Shown: positions 24,619-34,168 of the stretch, one piece after another
Numbering within the stretch: position 1 is the stretch's first letter
How the letters are laid out: every line of letters begins with the position of its first letter
DNA from: UBA7359 sp964523895
GTDB taxonomy: Bacteria > Pseudomonadota > Gammaproteobacteria > Eutrophobiales > Eutrophobiaceae
Direction of reading: 5' to 3'
NCBI GenBank assembly: GCA_964523895.1
Contig: CAZGBJ010000001.1
Coordinates: 62,001 to 126,000 of the forward strand
DNA: 64,000 bases
The notes under the pieces: generated by a model
What the model was told of the DNA's origin: nothing
The model's input: the letters and a program-made list of their open reading frames with translations, nothing else
Databases searched by the model: none
Position numbers and translations under genes: made by a program

Positions 24619-24888
24619 TTACCTAATCGTAAAATCAGGAAACTCCTGATATTCGATAGATCGATATTCAACACCAATAACTTTTGCCATACTTGGTCCG
24701 TGCGACAACCATTTTCGTAGTTGATCCAATTGTGGCGTTTTTCCACAAGCAAGCACTTCAACTCGGCCATCGTCCAGATTTCTGACCCAGCCCGTTAAAC
24801 CCAGTAATTTGGCCTGCTGACTGGTAAACATCCGAAAACACACTCCTTGGACTTTGCCGTTGATAAAACAATTTATCGATTTATTCAT
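24619..24888 (-). CDS. acyP: acylphosphatase
   Basis: Small enzyme that hydrolyses acyl phosphates. The family signature is GKVQGVCFRMFTSQQAKLLG, with the catalytic arginine in FRMF, and GWVRNLDDGRVEVLA with the catalytic asparagine. The start MNKSINCF (24888) gives 89 residues, typical of the family; an ATG three codons upstream is also possible. It converges with proS, whose stop is 35 bases away. Confidence 0.9.
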   Translation of the reverse strand: MNKSINCFINGKVQGVCFRMFTSQQAKLLGLTGWVRNLDDGRVEVLACGKTPQLDQLRKWLSHGPSMAKVIGVEYRSIEYQEFPDFTIR

Positions 24889-24897
24889 AATTATCAA

Positions 24898-25211
24898 TTA
24901 CTTAAAAACATTTTAAGGTGTCTCTTAATTGAGACATAATTAAGGTTTTAGTCACTTTTCAATTACTGATATTAGCAGTAACAATAGTTTAAATTTATAA
25001 TTAACAGTATATCTCATTGATATATATAAAAATTATTTATGGTTAGGGAAAATCTGCACAAATATTTCACATCTTCCCTGATCGCTGTTATTGAAAACAA
25101 TAATGTGGGACTCATCACACTATTTTTTAATTTATAGCCATTGTTTGGAACGGATATTGCCGATAGTAATAGCTGTAAAAACAGACTATAAATAATTAAT
25201 AGAAGAATATT
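24898..25211. other. AT-rich intergenic region
   Basis: These 314 bases separate the divergent acyP gene and the PilZ-like gene at 25212. They are very AT-rich. The only structure noted is a short inverted repeat, GTCTC-TTAATT-GAGAC (about 24920-24935). No open frame looks like a gene; the 68-codon minus-strand frame across 25014-25220 has no sign of selection. Promoters for the flanking genes are expected here but were not located with confidence. Confidence 0.5.
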
Positions 25212-26801
25212 ATGGATCATTTACCACTAAAAAAATCCGCACAAGGGAATGAAATAGAAACTCGCCCCATCTATATTGAGGAATGGCTTGATTCACTTCC
25301 TTATATCGATTTCAAAAAAACAAGTTCATTACTTAATGAAGCACTGGTTGCTACCAATAAAGCAGATATCAAGTCCTCGACTCGGCTTGAGTTAGTCGAA
25401 CTCTATAACCGCCCATATCAATATTATGTGGAATCACAGATCAATGCAGGGGCACAACATACATTACAAACTATTGATGCGATGGGAAGCCAGGTCAGTC
25501 AAATGAAACAAATTGCTGTTTCTCTGAGTTACGGTTGTAAGCTGGCTTTTGATTCAGCGATAAACAAAAAGACACTCTGGAAACAATCCAAGCCACCCAT
25601 CGAAGCAATGCTGATGTCAATGAATTACCTGTCACACGCATTGATATTTAGTTTTCTGGAATATGCTCCCATTCCAAAAAATGTCTGGCAGCAGCTCAAC
25701 TTCATATACGACTTTGCTGAATCAATAGAATGTCATAAAAAGATCTATTCTATACCTGGAGCAAATAATAAAAATATTAGTACGACCATAGATCATACTT
25801 ATAAACGTATCATGATGGCCTCTCTAGTCGACCCGCATCACTTGCCTTTTGGCGCAATCTGGGAAGTCTACGAGCAACTTGATAGTTGGGCGGAATATAC
25901 ACAAATACATCCCATGCAGTCCGTTTCAAATACGACCGGGTATTTTGTATTTGATCTTAAAACAGATAATAAAGCGATGGCTTACGCTAAATTTAATCAA
26001 GGCGACGCCAATGAAAAAACACGTCTGCTTGATTCAACACCGCTTGAAAACTTAATACAAAAACAAATTGATTTAATTCAAATAGGGCAACAAATAAATA
26101 AATCAATCGTATTGTCACCATTTTATGCGAAATCGCTGCTTGCGCACATGTTAAAAGCCTGGGGACTTCCCGCTAAACGTTACTTTCCCAGAAAAGCAAA
26201 ATCAGGAAAATTGAATATAGTTTCCGGTGTCAGAGCCATTTATTACTTCCTGAATAATGGCAACTCATTTCAAAGCATAGTTGCCATTGATAACGAAGAA
26301 GATGAGATCGATATTTCCGAGAATCCGACTACAACTCTTTCCGGTTCACATTACATTCCTGAAAACTGGCGAATTGTTGACGAAGGTTCTGGTGGATATG
26401 CTGTTATCAAGGATAACAAACCTAAAAAATCAGTTCGCGTCGGCGAATTAGTTGGTATTAGTCTTAAAGATGATAATGAATCCTGGAGTATTGGTACCAT
26501 TCGATGGTTAATGGTAAGCAAAAACGTGCATAAAATTGGTTTGCAGATTATTGCTGATACTGCCAAACCAATAGCACTACGCGCATGTAATGGTAGTAAA
26601 GCTGACAGCGAATTCAGACCAGCATTTCTGGCAAGTCATAATAGTGATCCTAATGACTTGTCCATTATTGTAGAGAAAGGACTTTATATAGCTGATAGAG
26701 AAATGGAAACAAAGATCGGTGACAAAAAAGAATTGATTACTGCGGATATGATGATTGAATCCAGTCTTTCTTATGAAGTCTTTAGTTATAAAACCAGATG
26801 A
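25212..26801 (+). CDS. PilZ-like large protein, putative c-di-GMP effector
   Basis: A 529-residue soluble protein. The N-terminal part is helical with IEEWLDSLPYIDFKKTSSLL and RLELVELYNRPYQYYVES, a pattern I associate with a beta/gammaproteobacterial family annotated as PilZ-domain proteins. The C-terminal part (about 390-480) is beta-rich, with VRVGELVGISLKDDN and SWSIGTIRWLMVSKNVHKIG, like the PilZ barrel. The RxxxR arginines of c-di-GMP binding are not obvious, so nucleotide binding is unproven. The gene stands alone, convergent with yihY (four bases apart). Confidence 0.55.
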   Translation: MDHLPLKKSAQGNEIETRPIYIEEWLDSLPYIDFKKTSSLLNEALVATNKADIKSSTRLELVELYNRPYQYYVESQINAGAQHTLQTIDAMGSQVSQMKQIAVSLSYGCKLAFDSAINKKTLWKQSKPPIEAMLMSMNYLSHALIFSFLEYAPIPKNVWQQLNFIYDFAESIECHKKIYSIPGANNKNISTTIDHTYKRIMMASLVDPHHLPFGAIWEVYEQLDSWAEYTQIHPMQSVSNTTGYFVFDLKTDNKAMAYAKFNQGDANEKTRLLDSTPLENLIQKQIDLIQIGQQINKSIVLSPFYAKSLLAHMLKAWGLPAKRYFPRKAKSGKLNIVSGVRAIYYFLNNGNSFQSIVAIDNEEDEIDISENPTTTLSGSHYIPENWRIVDEGSGGYAVIKDNKPKKSVRVGELVGISLKDDNESWSIGTIRWLMVSKNVHKIGLQIIADTAKPIALRACNGSKADSEFRPAFLASHNSDPNDLSIIVEKGLYIADREMETKIGDKKELITADMMIESSLSYEVFSYKTR

Positions 26802-26805
26802 TAAA

Positions 26806-28059
26806 CTAGGTACTGTCTTCTTTTAAAAACTCGTGAATTGATAAGGACAAATGTTGAGCAACTTCCTGCTGATGATTAGCAAGCTGCAGTTTTAATTTTT
26901 TTGCCAGCTTATCTTGTCCTAGTTCATAGTCTGATACGGGTAAACGAACAGGTAATGCAGAATGTAAGTCATACATACTGGTTTCCTTCATGTCTTTTGA
27001 CAACAACCACTCTCCACTTGAATTTTGGTTAACCCATTTTAATCTTTTCAGATGTTCAAGCAGATCGTTCATCTGATAATGCGGTAATAAAATTTTATTT
27101 TTTCTTAATTTTTGAATAGACGTAGTCTCACCACTATTTTGCGCCTGATACAGGACTTCAAGAACACGTAAAACATCAAGAAAAGTCCAGCCACCTTTAC
27201 TTCTATGTTCAATTTCATCCTGCAAACGAAAAGAAGAAAGACAAAATGTAATATGAGCGCCGAACAAAACAATCATCCATGACACATAAATCCAGATAAG
27301 AAAAAGAGGAATAATAGCGACTGCACCGTATATGTTTTCATAGCTTGGCATTTCTCTGACATAGATTCCAAATCCATATTTCGCAAGTTCAAATAGCACA
27401 GCACAAATAAAGCCTCCCGCTACAGCATGTTTTTTTGATACATGGCAATTCGGAATCAATATATAGAGCAAAGAGAATGCAATCGAAGTTGTTAAAAATG
27501 GTAGCCAACTAAGAAGACGGGATTTTAGGTTCCATGTTGTATCAACATCAGCAACAACAGGCAAAGAAAGTAAATAAGATGTTGACGCCAAACCAAAACC
27601 GATTAACAACGGCCCCATCGTCAACACTGCCCAATAAACAAGCAAACGGGCAATAGGGCTGCGTTTATTTTTTACAATCCAAATTCGATTAAACGCATTA
27701 TCAATCGTTGCCATTAACATTATGGCAATTAGTACTAAAACCATGCTTCCGGTAATCGTTAGTTTTGACGCTTTGTCAGAAAAGCCAAGAAGATATCCCT
27801 GTATAGTCCAACCAAATTCAGGGACGAAATTGGAAAAAACAAAATCCTGAATAGCTTCAGAAAAATCACTTAATACTGAAATACTGCCAAACAAACCGAA
27901 CATAACAGTAATCAAAGGAACAATGGAAAGCAGCGTTGTATAAGCAAGGGAAGACGCTGTCTGCATGCCCCGCAAAGCATAAAAGTGGCGCAGGAAAAAA
28001 CGAGAAAAATAAAATATCTTTATCAAATTCGTTTTTATAGCATTTATAATGTTTTCCAA
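26806..28059 (-). CDS. YihY/UPF0761 family inner-membrane protein
   Basis: A 417-residue membrane protein of the YihY (formerly RNase BN) family. It has about six membrane helices with the family motifs MQTASSLAYTTLLSIVPLIT and YGAVAIIPLFLIWIYVSWMI followed by VLFGAHI, and a soluble C-terminal extension of about 130 residues with a winged-helix-like look (LDVLRVLEVLYQ). The RNase activity once assigned to this family was withdrawn in E. coli, so the function is open. It is divergent from arsC. Confidence 0.88.
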   Translation of the reverse strand: MENIINAIKTNLIKIFYFSRFFLRHFYALRGMQTASSLAYTTLLSIVPLITVMFGLFGSISVLSDFSEAIQDFVFSNFVPEFGWTIQGYLLGFSDKASKLTITGSMVLVLIAIMLMATIDNAFNRIWIVKNKRSPIARLLVYWAVLTMGPLLIGFGLASTSYLLSLPVVADVDTTWNLKSRLLSWLPFLTTSIAFSLLYILIPNCHVSKKHAVAGGFICAVLFELAKYGFGIYVREMPSYENIYGAVAIIPLFLIWIYVSWMIVLFGAHITFCLSSFRLQDEIEHRSKGGWTFLDVLRVLEVLYQAQNSGETTSIQKLRKNKILLPHYQMNDLLEHLKRLKWVNQNSSGEWLLSKDMKETSMYDLHSALPVRLPVSDYELGQDKLAKKLKLQLANHQQEVAQHLSLSIHEFLKEDST

Positions 28060-28141
28060 TATTTAAGCTCGTCTTATGGTTTTATTTTAATTATTATCAT
28101 TTAATACTAAATATCATATAAAATACAGTATTGGAGTTACC

Positions 28142-28489
28142 ATGAAAGCGACAATTTACCACAACCCACGTTGTTCCAAATCAAGACAAACCCTCGCCAT
28201 TTTGGAAGAGAAAGGCGTTGATATCGATATTATTGAATATCTACAAGCATCACCCGATAAAAAAACCCTGGCAAAAATATTAAAACAATTGGGCATCGCA
28301 CCTTCGGCATTGCTAAGAAAAGGTGAATCCGTATTCAAAGAACTTAATCTAAAAGAAAAACTGGATGATGATGATGCTGTATTAGATGCCATGGTAGAAA
28401 ACCCCATCTTGATTGAACGTCCCATTGTTTTAGCAAACGATAAAGCATGTATTGGTCGTCCACCTGAATCCGTTCTTGATATTATTTAA
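28142..28489 (+). CDS. arsC: arsenate reductase ArsC family protein (YfgD-like)
   Basis: A 115-residue glutaredoxin-linked ArsC-family reductase. The active-site cysteine is in YHNPRCSKSRQTL (about residue 12), and the downstream arginine in ENPILIERPIVL with GRPPESVL is conserved. The closeness to hda and wrbA is that of E. coli yfgD, whose substrate is uncertain, so true arsenate reduction is not established. RBS GGAG precedes the ATG. Confidence 0.88.
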   Translation: MKATIYHNPRCSKSRQTLAILEEKGVDIDIIEYLQASPDKKTLAKILKQLGIAPSALLRKGESVFKELNLKEKLDDDDAVLDAMVENPILIERPIVLANDKACIGRPPESVLDII

Positions 28490-28504
28490 AATTTATTTTT
28501 AAAC

Positions 28505-29098
28505 ATGACCAATATTCTTGTTCTTTTTTATAGTCGTAATGGCAGTGTTGCTGAAATGGCGCGACATATTTCACATGGCATTGAATCGGTAAACGACTGC
28601 AAAGCGATTTTAAGAACTGTACCACCAGTTTCTACAACTTGCGAAAGCACAGAGTCCGATATACCTGATTCAGGATCGCCCTATGCTACGCATGAAGATT
28701 TAATTAGTTGTGACGGACTTGCCTTAGGCAGCCCTACCCGTTTTGGTAATATGGCAGCACCAATGAAATATTTTATTGATTCAACATCAGATATCTGGGC
28801 ATCAGGTGATTTAGCTGGTAAACCTGCGACGGTTTTTAGTTCAACAGCAAGTCTACATGGTGGTCAAGAAACAACATTGGTTTCAATGATGCTACCTTTA
28901 TTGCACCAAGGCATGTTAATGCTTGGCATTCCTTATACTGAATCAGGATTGTTTACCAATGAAGGTGGCGGCACACCTTATGGCGCAACTCATGTTGCTG
29001 GCAGTAATAACGAACTACCCATTAGTGACAATGAAAAAGCACTTTGTATTGCAGTAGGGAAACGTCTTGCAGAAGTGTCTAATAAATTAGCTAATTAA
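28505..29098 (+). CDS. wrbA: NAD(P)H:quinone oxidoreductase, WrbA/flavodoxin family
   Basis: FMN-binding flavodoxin-fold reductase of quinones, 197 residues, with the FMN phosphate loop VLFYSRNGSVAEMA, LALGSPTRFGNMAAPMKYF, and the WrbA motif STASLHGGQETT. It is encoded 15 bases after arsC, so the two form an operon. Its 3' end overlaps the hda 3' end by 12 bases in opposite orientation. Confidence 0.92.
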   Translation: MTNILVLFYSRNGSVAEMARHISHGIESVNDCKAILRTVPPVSTTCESTESDIPDSGSPYATHEDLISCDGLALGSPTRFGNMAAPMKYFIDSTSDIWASGDLAGKPATVFSSTASLHGGQETTLVSMMLPLLHQGMLMLGIPYTESGLFTNEGGGTPYGATHVAGSNNELPISDNEKALCIAVGKRLAEVSNKLAN

Positions 29099-29800
29099 TT
29101 CTTTAACAAAGGGAATGGTTATCTTTCGTTTTTCTGCAAGCGAAGCGTGATCAATTTTGTCAAGTATTGATATTAACGAAACTAAATTACGATCAACTCG
29201 CCGAATTAAAAATTCTATCACCTCATCGCTCAGCTCAAACGATCGTGCATTTGCTTTTTGTTTTAGTATTTGGACTTTTACATCATCGCTTGGTGATTTA
29301 ATTTGAGTAACTTGATCCCAGCTTAATCTTGATTTTATATCTTCGACTTCAAGTTCGATAGTTGTCGCTGATTTATTTCCGCTCATAATCATGGAATGAT
29401 TGTTATCGCGCAATTCATTATAAAGCCAGGTTAGTCCTTGTTGCCATTCAATCTGTCCTGCAACACAATCTAGATCATCAACACAAACTAAATCCAGCTC
29501 ACCCAAATCATGCAACATTTCTGCACTTAATTCTGACAATTGTTTTAAAGGAATATAGGCAACATGTAGATCGTTATCTGCTGCTTGTTTACAAACTGCT
29601 TGTAAAAGATGTGTTTTACCTGTTCCTGACTCTCCCCAAAGATAGAGACTATGTATTTCTTGTTTATTAGTAATTAACTTAATTATATTCAGGAGATTTT
29701 GGTTTTCACCTGGCAAGAACGAAGCGAGATCATTTTTTTGAAAATCACCAAATTGGAAAGGAATTTGCGGTGAAGAATTTGGAGAAAAATCGCTTGGCAT
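29087..29800 (-). CDS. hda: DnaA regulatory inactivator Hda
   Basis: DnaA-like AAA+ protein that, with the beta clamp, stimulates ATP hydrolysis on DnaA. The 237-residue protein carries Walker A GESGTGKTHLLQAVC, Walker B LDLVCVDDLDCVAG and Sensor 2-like RVDRNLVSLISILDKID. A clamp-binding QIPFQFG motif (QL[SP]LPL-like) is present near residue 11. It overlaps perM as TGATG, so it is translationally coupled to it. Confidence 0.93.
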   Translation of the reverse strand: MPSDFSPNSSPQIPFQFGDFQKNDLASFLPGENQNLLNIIKLITNKQEIHSLYLWGESGTGKTHLLQAVCKQAADNDLHVAYIPLKQLSELSAEMLHDLGELDLVCVDDLDCVAGQIEWQQGLTWLYNELRDNNHSMIMSGNKSATTIELEVEDIKSRLSWDQVTQIKSPSDDVKVQILKQKANARSFELSDEVIEFLIRRVDRNLVSLISILDKIDHASLAEKRKITIPFVKELIS

Positions 29801-30864
29801 CAGGGCGTGTAAAAATGACTATCTAGATATTGCTCATGAAAGTATCTGAGTAAGACAACAATAACCGCTGCTGCTGGTAACGCGATTAACATTCCGAAGA
29901 AACCAAATAATTGTGCGCCGGCCATAACCGCAAAGATAACAGCAACCGGGTGCAAGCCAATTCGATCACCGATTAATAATGGTGATAACACGACGCCTTC
30001 TAATGTTTGCCCTGCACCGAAAACAATCAAGACATAGACAATATGAATTACATTATGGAATTGCATAAATGCTGCGATACTCGCAATAACAATACCAACA
30101 ATTGCGCCAAGATAAGGTACGAAGCTGACTAAGCCTGCCACCATACCGATTAATAATGAAAATTCCAGACCGACTATCGATAAACCAATACTATATATAA
30201 CACCCTGGGCAAACATGACTAATAACTGTCCTCTAAAAAATTCTGACAGTACAGCATCACATTCCCTTACTAACTTAACTGATACAAATTCATATCTTCT
30301 TGGGATTAGCTTTCTTAATTTTGCAACGATAATATCCCAGTCTCTTAACAAATAAAAAGTCACAACCGGTACTAACAATAGATAACTCACCCAAAGTAAT
30401 ATCAGTTGTCCTGAAGCAGATACTTTCGTTACAAACTTTGCTGCAATATTGCCTAAGGTTTGCCAGTGACCTGTTAATGATTGTTTGATTCCATTCAGAT
30501 TAATACTATCCGGTTGTAAACCAAAACGTTGCGTTAGCCAGGGAATGAACTCTAACTGTATCCAATCAATCATTTGCGGCAACCGTATTATTAGGCGTCT
30601 TATCTGTTCTTCAATTAATGGAAATACCACTAATAAAAAGCTCATGCTAATAATTAACATTAGGAAGAAAACAAAAACTACCGATAAGGTTCTTGAAAAT
30701 TTTATCGTCTCTAATCGATCAACGGCTGGGTCACCAATATAGGCAAGAAAAGCACTAATCAAAAATGGCGTTAATATCGGTGCTAACAGATACAATAAAT
30801 ATCCTGTTGCTATTACTATTACCAGAATTAACCATTTCTGGGCATCCGTTATTTGCATACTCAT
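29800..30864 (-). CDS. perM: AI-2E/PerM family transporter
   Basis: Polytopic inner-membrane protein of 354 residues with seven or eight helices, in the PerM/YdiK (AI-2E) family. The conserved region includes FFRGQLLVMFAQGVIYSIGL and the C-terminal LSPLLIGDRIGLHPVAVIFA. Its substrate is not established; AI-2 export and proton-coupled roles have been proposed for relatives. It is encoded between DUF2066 and hda in a coupled unit; this order is conserved in gammaproteobacteria. Confidence 0.88.
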   Translation of the reverse strand: MSMQITDAQKWLILVIVIATGYLLYLLAPILTPFLISAFLAYIGDPAVDRLETIKFSRTLSVVFVFFLMLIISMSFLLVVFPLIEEQIRRLIIRLPQMIDWIQLEFIPWLTQRFGLQPDSINLNGIKQSLTGHWQTLGNIAAKFVTKVSASGQLILLWVSYLLLVPVVTFYLLRDWDIIVAKLRKLIPRRYEFVSVKLVRECDAVLSEFFRGQLLVMFAQGVIYSIGLSIVGLEFSLLIGMVAGLVSFVPYLGAIVGIVIASIAAFMQFHNVIHIVYVLIVFGAGQTLEGVVLSPLLIGDRIGLHPVAVIFAVMAGAQLFGFFGMLIALPAAAVIVVLLRYFHEQYLDSHFYTP

Positions 30865-31913
30865 CTTGCTACTAAACGGTAATTCAACTGTCCACTATTA
30901 CTAACAAGTTCAAGTGTTTTACCTAGCGAAATAGTTTGATTAAATGCTGTTAATCCACCATGACTAACTAGTTCAAACATCACTTCATCTGTTGTTACCC
31001 GCTTCACTTGCACTGCTGTGACAGACTGTAATGATTCCAGGTATGATAAGGTTCTGGCATATTCATCGAGTTCATTAATATCTGAAACTAATAACTCAAT
31101 AACTTCTGTACGAGTTGAACCTGTGTTGGCATATTGTGTAGCCAATTTATCTACAAGTTCATCAACACCTTCTTCTAATACAATTTCAGGTAGTTCGCTC
31201 TGACTGGTCCAACGCATCTCCTGATCATCAATATAAACTGACCACTGTGATTCCCACAACGTAGGTAATATTTGAACTAATTTGCCTGTCAATACCACAT
31301 CAGATTGATAACGCTTTGATGCATGTAACACCGGTTCTTTAAAACCGCCCCAAACGTCACTCACACTAATCCGAGAACTATCTTCAAGATCAAGTAAGGG
31401 AAATAATAATGAGATGCCTCTGGCTGAAGCTCGTTGTTCCAACATTGTTAAGTACTCAGGACTTTCTTCAAAACTCACCAAGCTACGAGTAGCATTGCCT
31501 TCATGAGCCAACCAAACCAGTACAGACGGTCGCTCCTTTCCCCAGACATTTAAACCATAACTCCTAAGCACATCATTCAGCGCTGTTTCATCGAATTGAA
31601 CCCATAATTGCTGGAATGGGACTTGATTTTGCTGGCCATCCTGGTCCGCCGCTTGTTGATAACGGAATTGTTGAACAAACCGCTCCGGGCGCTCTGTTAA
31701 TGTATTAATGCCGCTACTTTTTGCTATATTTCTATCTCCAGTCAACTTTATCAAAACCTGAATAAGTGCCTGTTTAATGGCTGGCTTACGTTTTGATGCT
31801 GATTCATCACTAACAGGCGCTGTTCCCTGATAAAGACCCGATACCTTTATCGCATTGACCGGTTGTGATACGAGCACTGAGAAACAAATGAACATTAATA
31901 ATCTAAATTTCAT
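30861..31913 (-). CDS. DUF2066 family exported protein
   Basis: A 350-residue protein with a signal peptide (KFRLLMFICFSVLVSQPVNA, cleaved before IKV), followed by a soluble periplasmic region typical of DUF2066 (VSGLYQGTAPVSDES, AIKQALIQVLIKLTGDRNIA). No function is known. It is the first gene of the DUF2066-perM-hda unit, overlapping perM as ATGA, and is divergent from purM across 76 bases. Confidence 0.82.
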   Translation of the reverse strand: MKFRLLMFICFSVLVSQPVNAIKVSGLYQGTAPVSDESASKRKPAIKQALIQVLIKLTGDRNIAKSSGINTLTERPERFVQQFRYQQAADQDGQQNQVPFQQLWVQFDETALNDVLRSYGLNVWGKERPSVLVWLAHEGNATRSLVSFEESPEYLTMLEQRASARGISLLFPLLDLEDSSRISVSDVWGGFKEPVLHASKRYQSDVVLTGKLVQILPTLWESQWSVYIDDQEMRWTSQSELPEIVLEEGVDELVDKLATQYANTGSTRTEVIELLVSDINELDEYARTLSYLESLQSVTAVQVKRVTTDEVMFELVSHGGLTAFNQTISLGKTLELVSNSGQLNYRLVAR

Positions 31914-31989
31914 ACGTAAACACGCTATTCAAGACTTGAGGATAAGTCAAGGATTGCGATGAAGAGTCGACACCGATACCATACGCCCA

Positions 31990-33033
31990 ATGAACAAACC
32001 AACAGACAAAAAATTCAGCTATAAAGACGCCGGCGTTGATATAGAACAGGGCAATGAACTGATTCAACGGTTAAAAAAGAGCGTCAGCAAAACGCATAGA
32101 GCCGGTGTTATGGGTGGTCTTGGTGGTTTCGGCGCTTTATTTGATCTCGGTTCATTAAATTACAAACAACCGGTGCTGGTTTCGGGAACAGATGGCGTTG
32201 GCACTAAAATCAAGCTCGCCATCGAAAATAATATGCATGACTCTATCGGCATTGATCTGGTTGGCATGTGTGTCAATGACTTAATTGTGCAAGGAGCCGA
32301 TCCTTTATTCTTTCTTGATTACTTTGCCTGCTCCAGTCTTGATGTTGATATTGCCGAAACCGTGATTAATGGTATTACTCAAGGTTGTTCATTGGCTGGC
32401 TGCAGTCTCATTGGTGGTGAAACGGCTGAAATGCCAGGCATGTACCAAGCGGGTGATTATGATCTGGCTGGATTTTGTGTCGGTGTTGTTGAAAAAGATG
32501 AACTGATTACGGGACAAAATGTATCTGCAGGCGATGCCATTATTGCGCTTGCTTCTAGCGGTTGTCATTCAAACGGTTATTCTCTGGTCAGGAAAATAAT
32601 TGATGAAACAAATCAGGATTTATCTGAAAAGCTGGATAATAAAACGTTACTTGAGCTCTTAGTCAAACCTACCCGCATCTATGTAAAACAGATTCTTGGA
32701 TTAATTAATGAAGTACCGGTTACGGCTATTGCCCATATTACCGGCGGTGGATTAGTCGAAAATATTCCTCGCGTCATTCCTGACAATTTATCAGTAGAAA
32801 TTGACGCGAACAGCTGGAAACTACCGTCCATTTTTAATTGGCTTCAAGAACAGGGAAATATTGAGTCAGATGAGATGTATAAAACATTTAATTGTGGTGT
32901 CGGCATGGTTGTTTGTGTTGCGCAGGAAAACAAAGAGAAAACAATTAGTCATCTAAACAATGCTGGTGAAACTGCCTGGGAAATAGGAAAAATAATTTCC
33001 TGCGACAGTTCAGAAGATAGAGTAAAAATATAA
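31990..33033 (+). CDS. purM: phosphoribosylformylglycinamidine cyclo-ligase (AIR synthase)
   Basis: Fifth step of purine synthesis, closing the imidazole ring of AIR using ATP. The 347-residue protein shows GVMGGLGGFGALFDL, SGTDGVGTKIKLA, DLVGMCVNDL and the glycine-rich SLIGGETAEMPGMY. The gene ends in TAA whose last base is the first base of the MITE-like element copy B. In many gammaproteobacteria purN follows purM; here the element and an unrelated convergent gene follow, so purN must be elsewhere. Confidence 0.96.
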   Translation: MNKPTDKKFSYKDAGVDIEQGNELIQRLKKSVSKTHRAGVMGGLGGFGALFDLGSLNYKQPVLVSGTDGVGTKIKLAIENNMHDSIGIDLVGMCVNDLIVQGADPLFFLDYFACSSLDVDIAETVINGITQGCSLAGCSLIGGETAEMPGMYQAGDYDLAGFCVGVVEKDELITGQNVSAGDAIIALASSGCHSNGYSLVRKIIDETNQDLSEKLDNKTLLELLVKPTRIYVKQILGLINEVPVTAIAHITGGGLVENIPRVIPDNLSVEIDANSWKLPSIFNWLQEQGNIESDEMYKTFNCGVGMVVCVAQENKEKTISHLNNAGETAWEIGKIISCDSSEDRVKI

Positions 33034-33195
33034 TGAGACCTTTGCACGATTGTTATTTTTTCATCTAGCAGCGTTGCCTAAAGCACCTACTGTTGGTGAA
33101 ACGTACTCAATCGGTCATTTATAATTATAAACTCCCTCACTCCGTGCATTTTTGCCTTACTTGAGAAAAAATTACCTGTTCGTGCAAAATCTCAT
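33033..33195. repeat. MITE-like element, copy B
   Basis: A 163-bp non-coding element, bounded by ATGAGACCTTTGCACG at 33033 and the inverse of ATGAGATTTTGCACGAACAG at 33195. Copy A at 223-434 has the same ends and shares the CCTAAAGC..CCTACTGTTGGT and ACTCAATCGGTCATTTATA segments, in opposite orientation. It is shorter than copy A because the region after AAACTCCCTC is reduced. It fills the gap between purM and the glycosyltransferase stop almost exactly. Confidence 0.75.
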
Positions 33196-33197
33196 AA

Positions 33198-34166
33198 CTA
33201 CTTATCTGACATATAGTCAGATGGCTTTATGTCCTTGATTAGGTAGAGCGGTCTATTTTTCGTTTCGTTAAACACTCGCCCAAGATATTCACCGATTATT
33301 CCCAAAGCTAATAACTGGATCCCACCAATAAAGGTAATTAATACGACTAATGAAGGGTAACCTGCGACAGGATCACCATACATCATCTTCTTAATGATAA
33401 TAAAAATTGCAAAAGTCAGCCCGGCTATCGCAGATAAAACACCCAGCATTGAAGCAAGTCTTAATGGTAATACTGAAAACGAGGTTAATCCTTCGAAGGC
33501 TAAATCCAGTAAACCTAAAAACTTCCATTTTGTTTCACCCGCGTAGCGCTCATCACGCTCATAGGTAATTTCAGCTTGCGAATAACCTACCCACGCAAAC
33601 AGACCTTTCATATAACGATGTTTTTCTCGTAACTTTAATAACGCATCTAAAGCGTTTCTACTAAGCAACCTGAAGTCGCCCGTGTCCTTTGGTATTTTTA
33701 TATCACTTAGTTGATATAGAAAACGATAATAGACAAATGAAGAGATTTTTTTGAAGGCGCTTTCACCCCTTCTCTTGATTCTTTTTGCATTAACAACATC
33801 ATATCCGTCACGCCATCGCTCAACCAATTTGGGGATCAACTCCGGGGGATCCTGCAAATCCGTATCGATAACAACAACAGCATCACCTGATGCATGATCC
33901 AATCCTGCAGTAAGCGCAATCTCTTTACCAAAATTTCTGCTTAAATCAATAATGGAGATACGAGAATCGTTATTATGTTGCCTACTCATTATTTCAAGAG
34001 TGCCATCCTGACTACCGTCGTTCACATAGATAATTTCCAGATCAAGGTTTAGAATTTTTACTGCATCCACAAGTCTTGAATAAAACTCATCCAGCCCTGC
34101 TTCCTCATTGTAAGCAGGCGCAACAATGGACAATACTTTATTACTACCTGTCTCTTTACTTTCCAT
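33198..34166 (-). CDS. family 2 glycosyltransferase, polyprenyl-phosphate type
   Basis: A 322-residue GT2 enzyme of the dolichol-phosphate mannose synthase/GtrB/ArnC type. The nucleotide-sugar binding part has VAPAYNEEAGLDEFY, YVNDGSQDGTLEIM, the DxD-like VVVIDTDLQDPPELIP and RGESAFKKISSF. Two C-terminal membrane helices follow (about 230-300), typical of enzymes moving a sugar onto undecaprenyl phosphate. It is translated just after a methyltransferase gene (two bases between). Its product sugar and target are unknown. Confidence 0.88.
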   Translation of the reverse strand: MESKETGSNKVLSIVAPAYNEEAGLDEFYSRLVDAVKILNLDLEIIYVNDGSQDGTLEIMSRQHNNDSRISIIDLSRNFGKEIALTAGLDHASGDAVVVIDTDLQDPPELIPKLVERWRDGYDVVNAKRIKRRGESAFKKISSFVYYRFLYQLSDIKIPKDTGDFRLLSRNALDALLKLREKHRYMKGLFAWVGYSQAEITYERDERYAGETKWKFLGLLDLAFEGLTSFSVLPLRLASMLGVLSAIAGLTFAIFIIIKKMMYGDPVAGYPSLVVLITFIGGIQLLALGIIGEYLGRVFNETKNRPLYLIKDIKPSDYMSDK

Positions 34167-34168
34167 GT

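Noticed and set aside
25014..25220. 68-codon minus-strand frame with a hydrophobic start
   Set aside because: Falls in a very AT-rich gap where hydrophobic codons arise by chance, and overlaps the start of the next gene.
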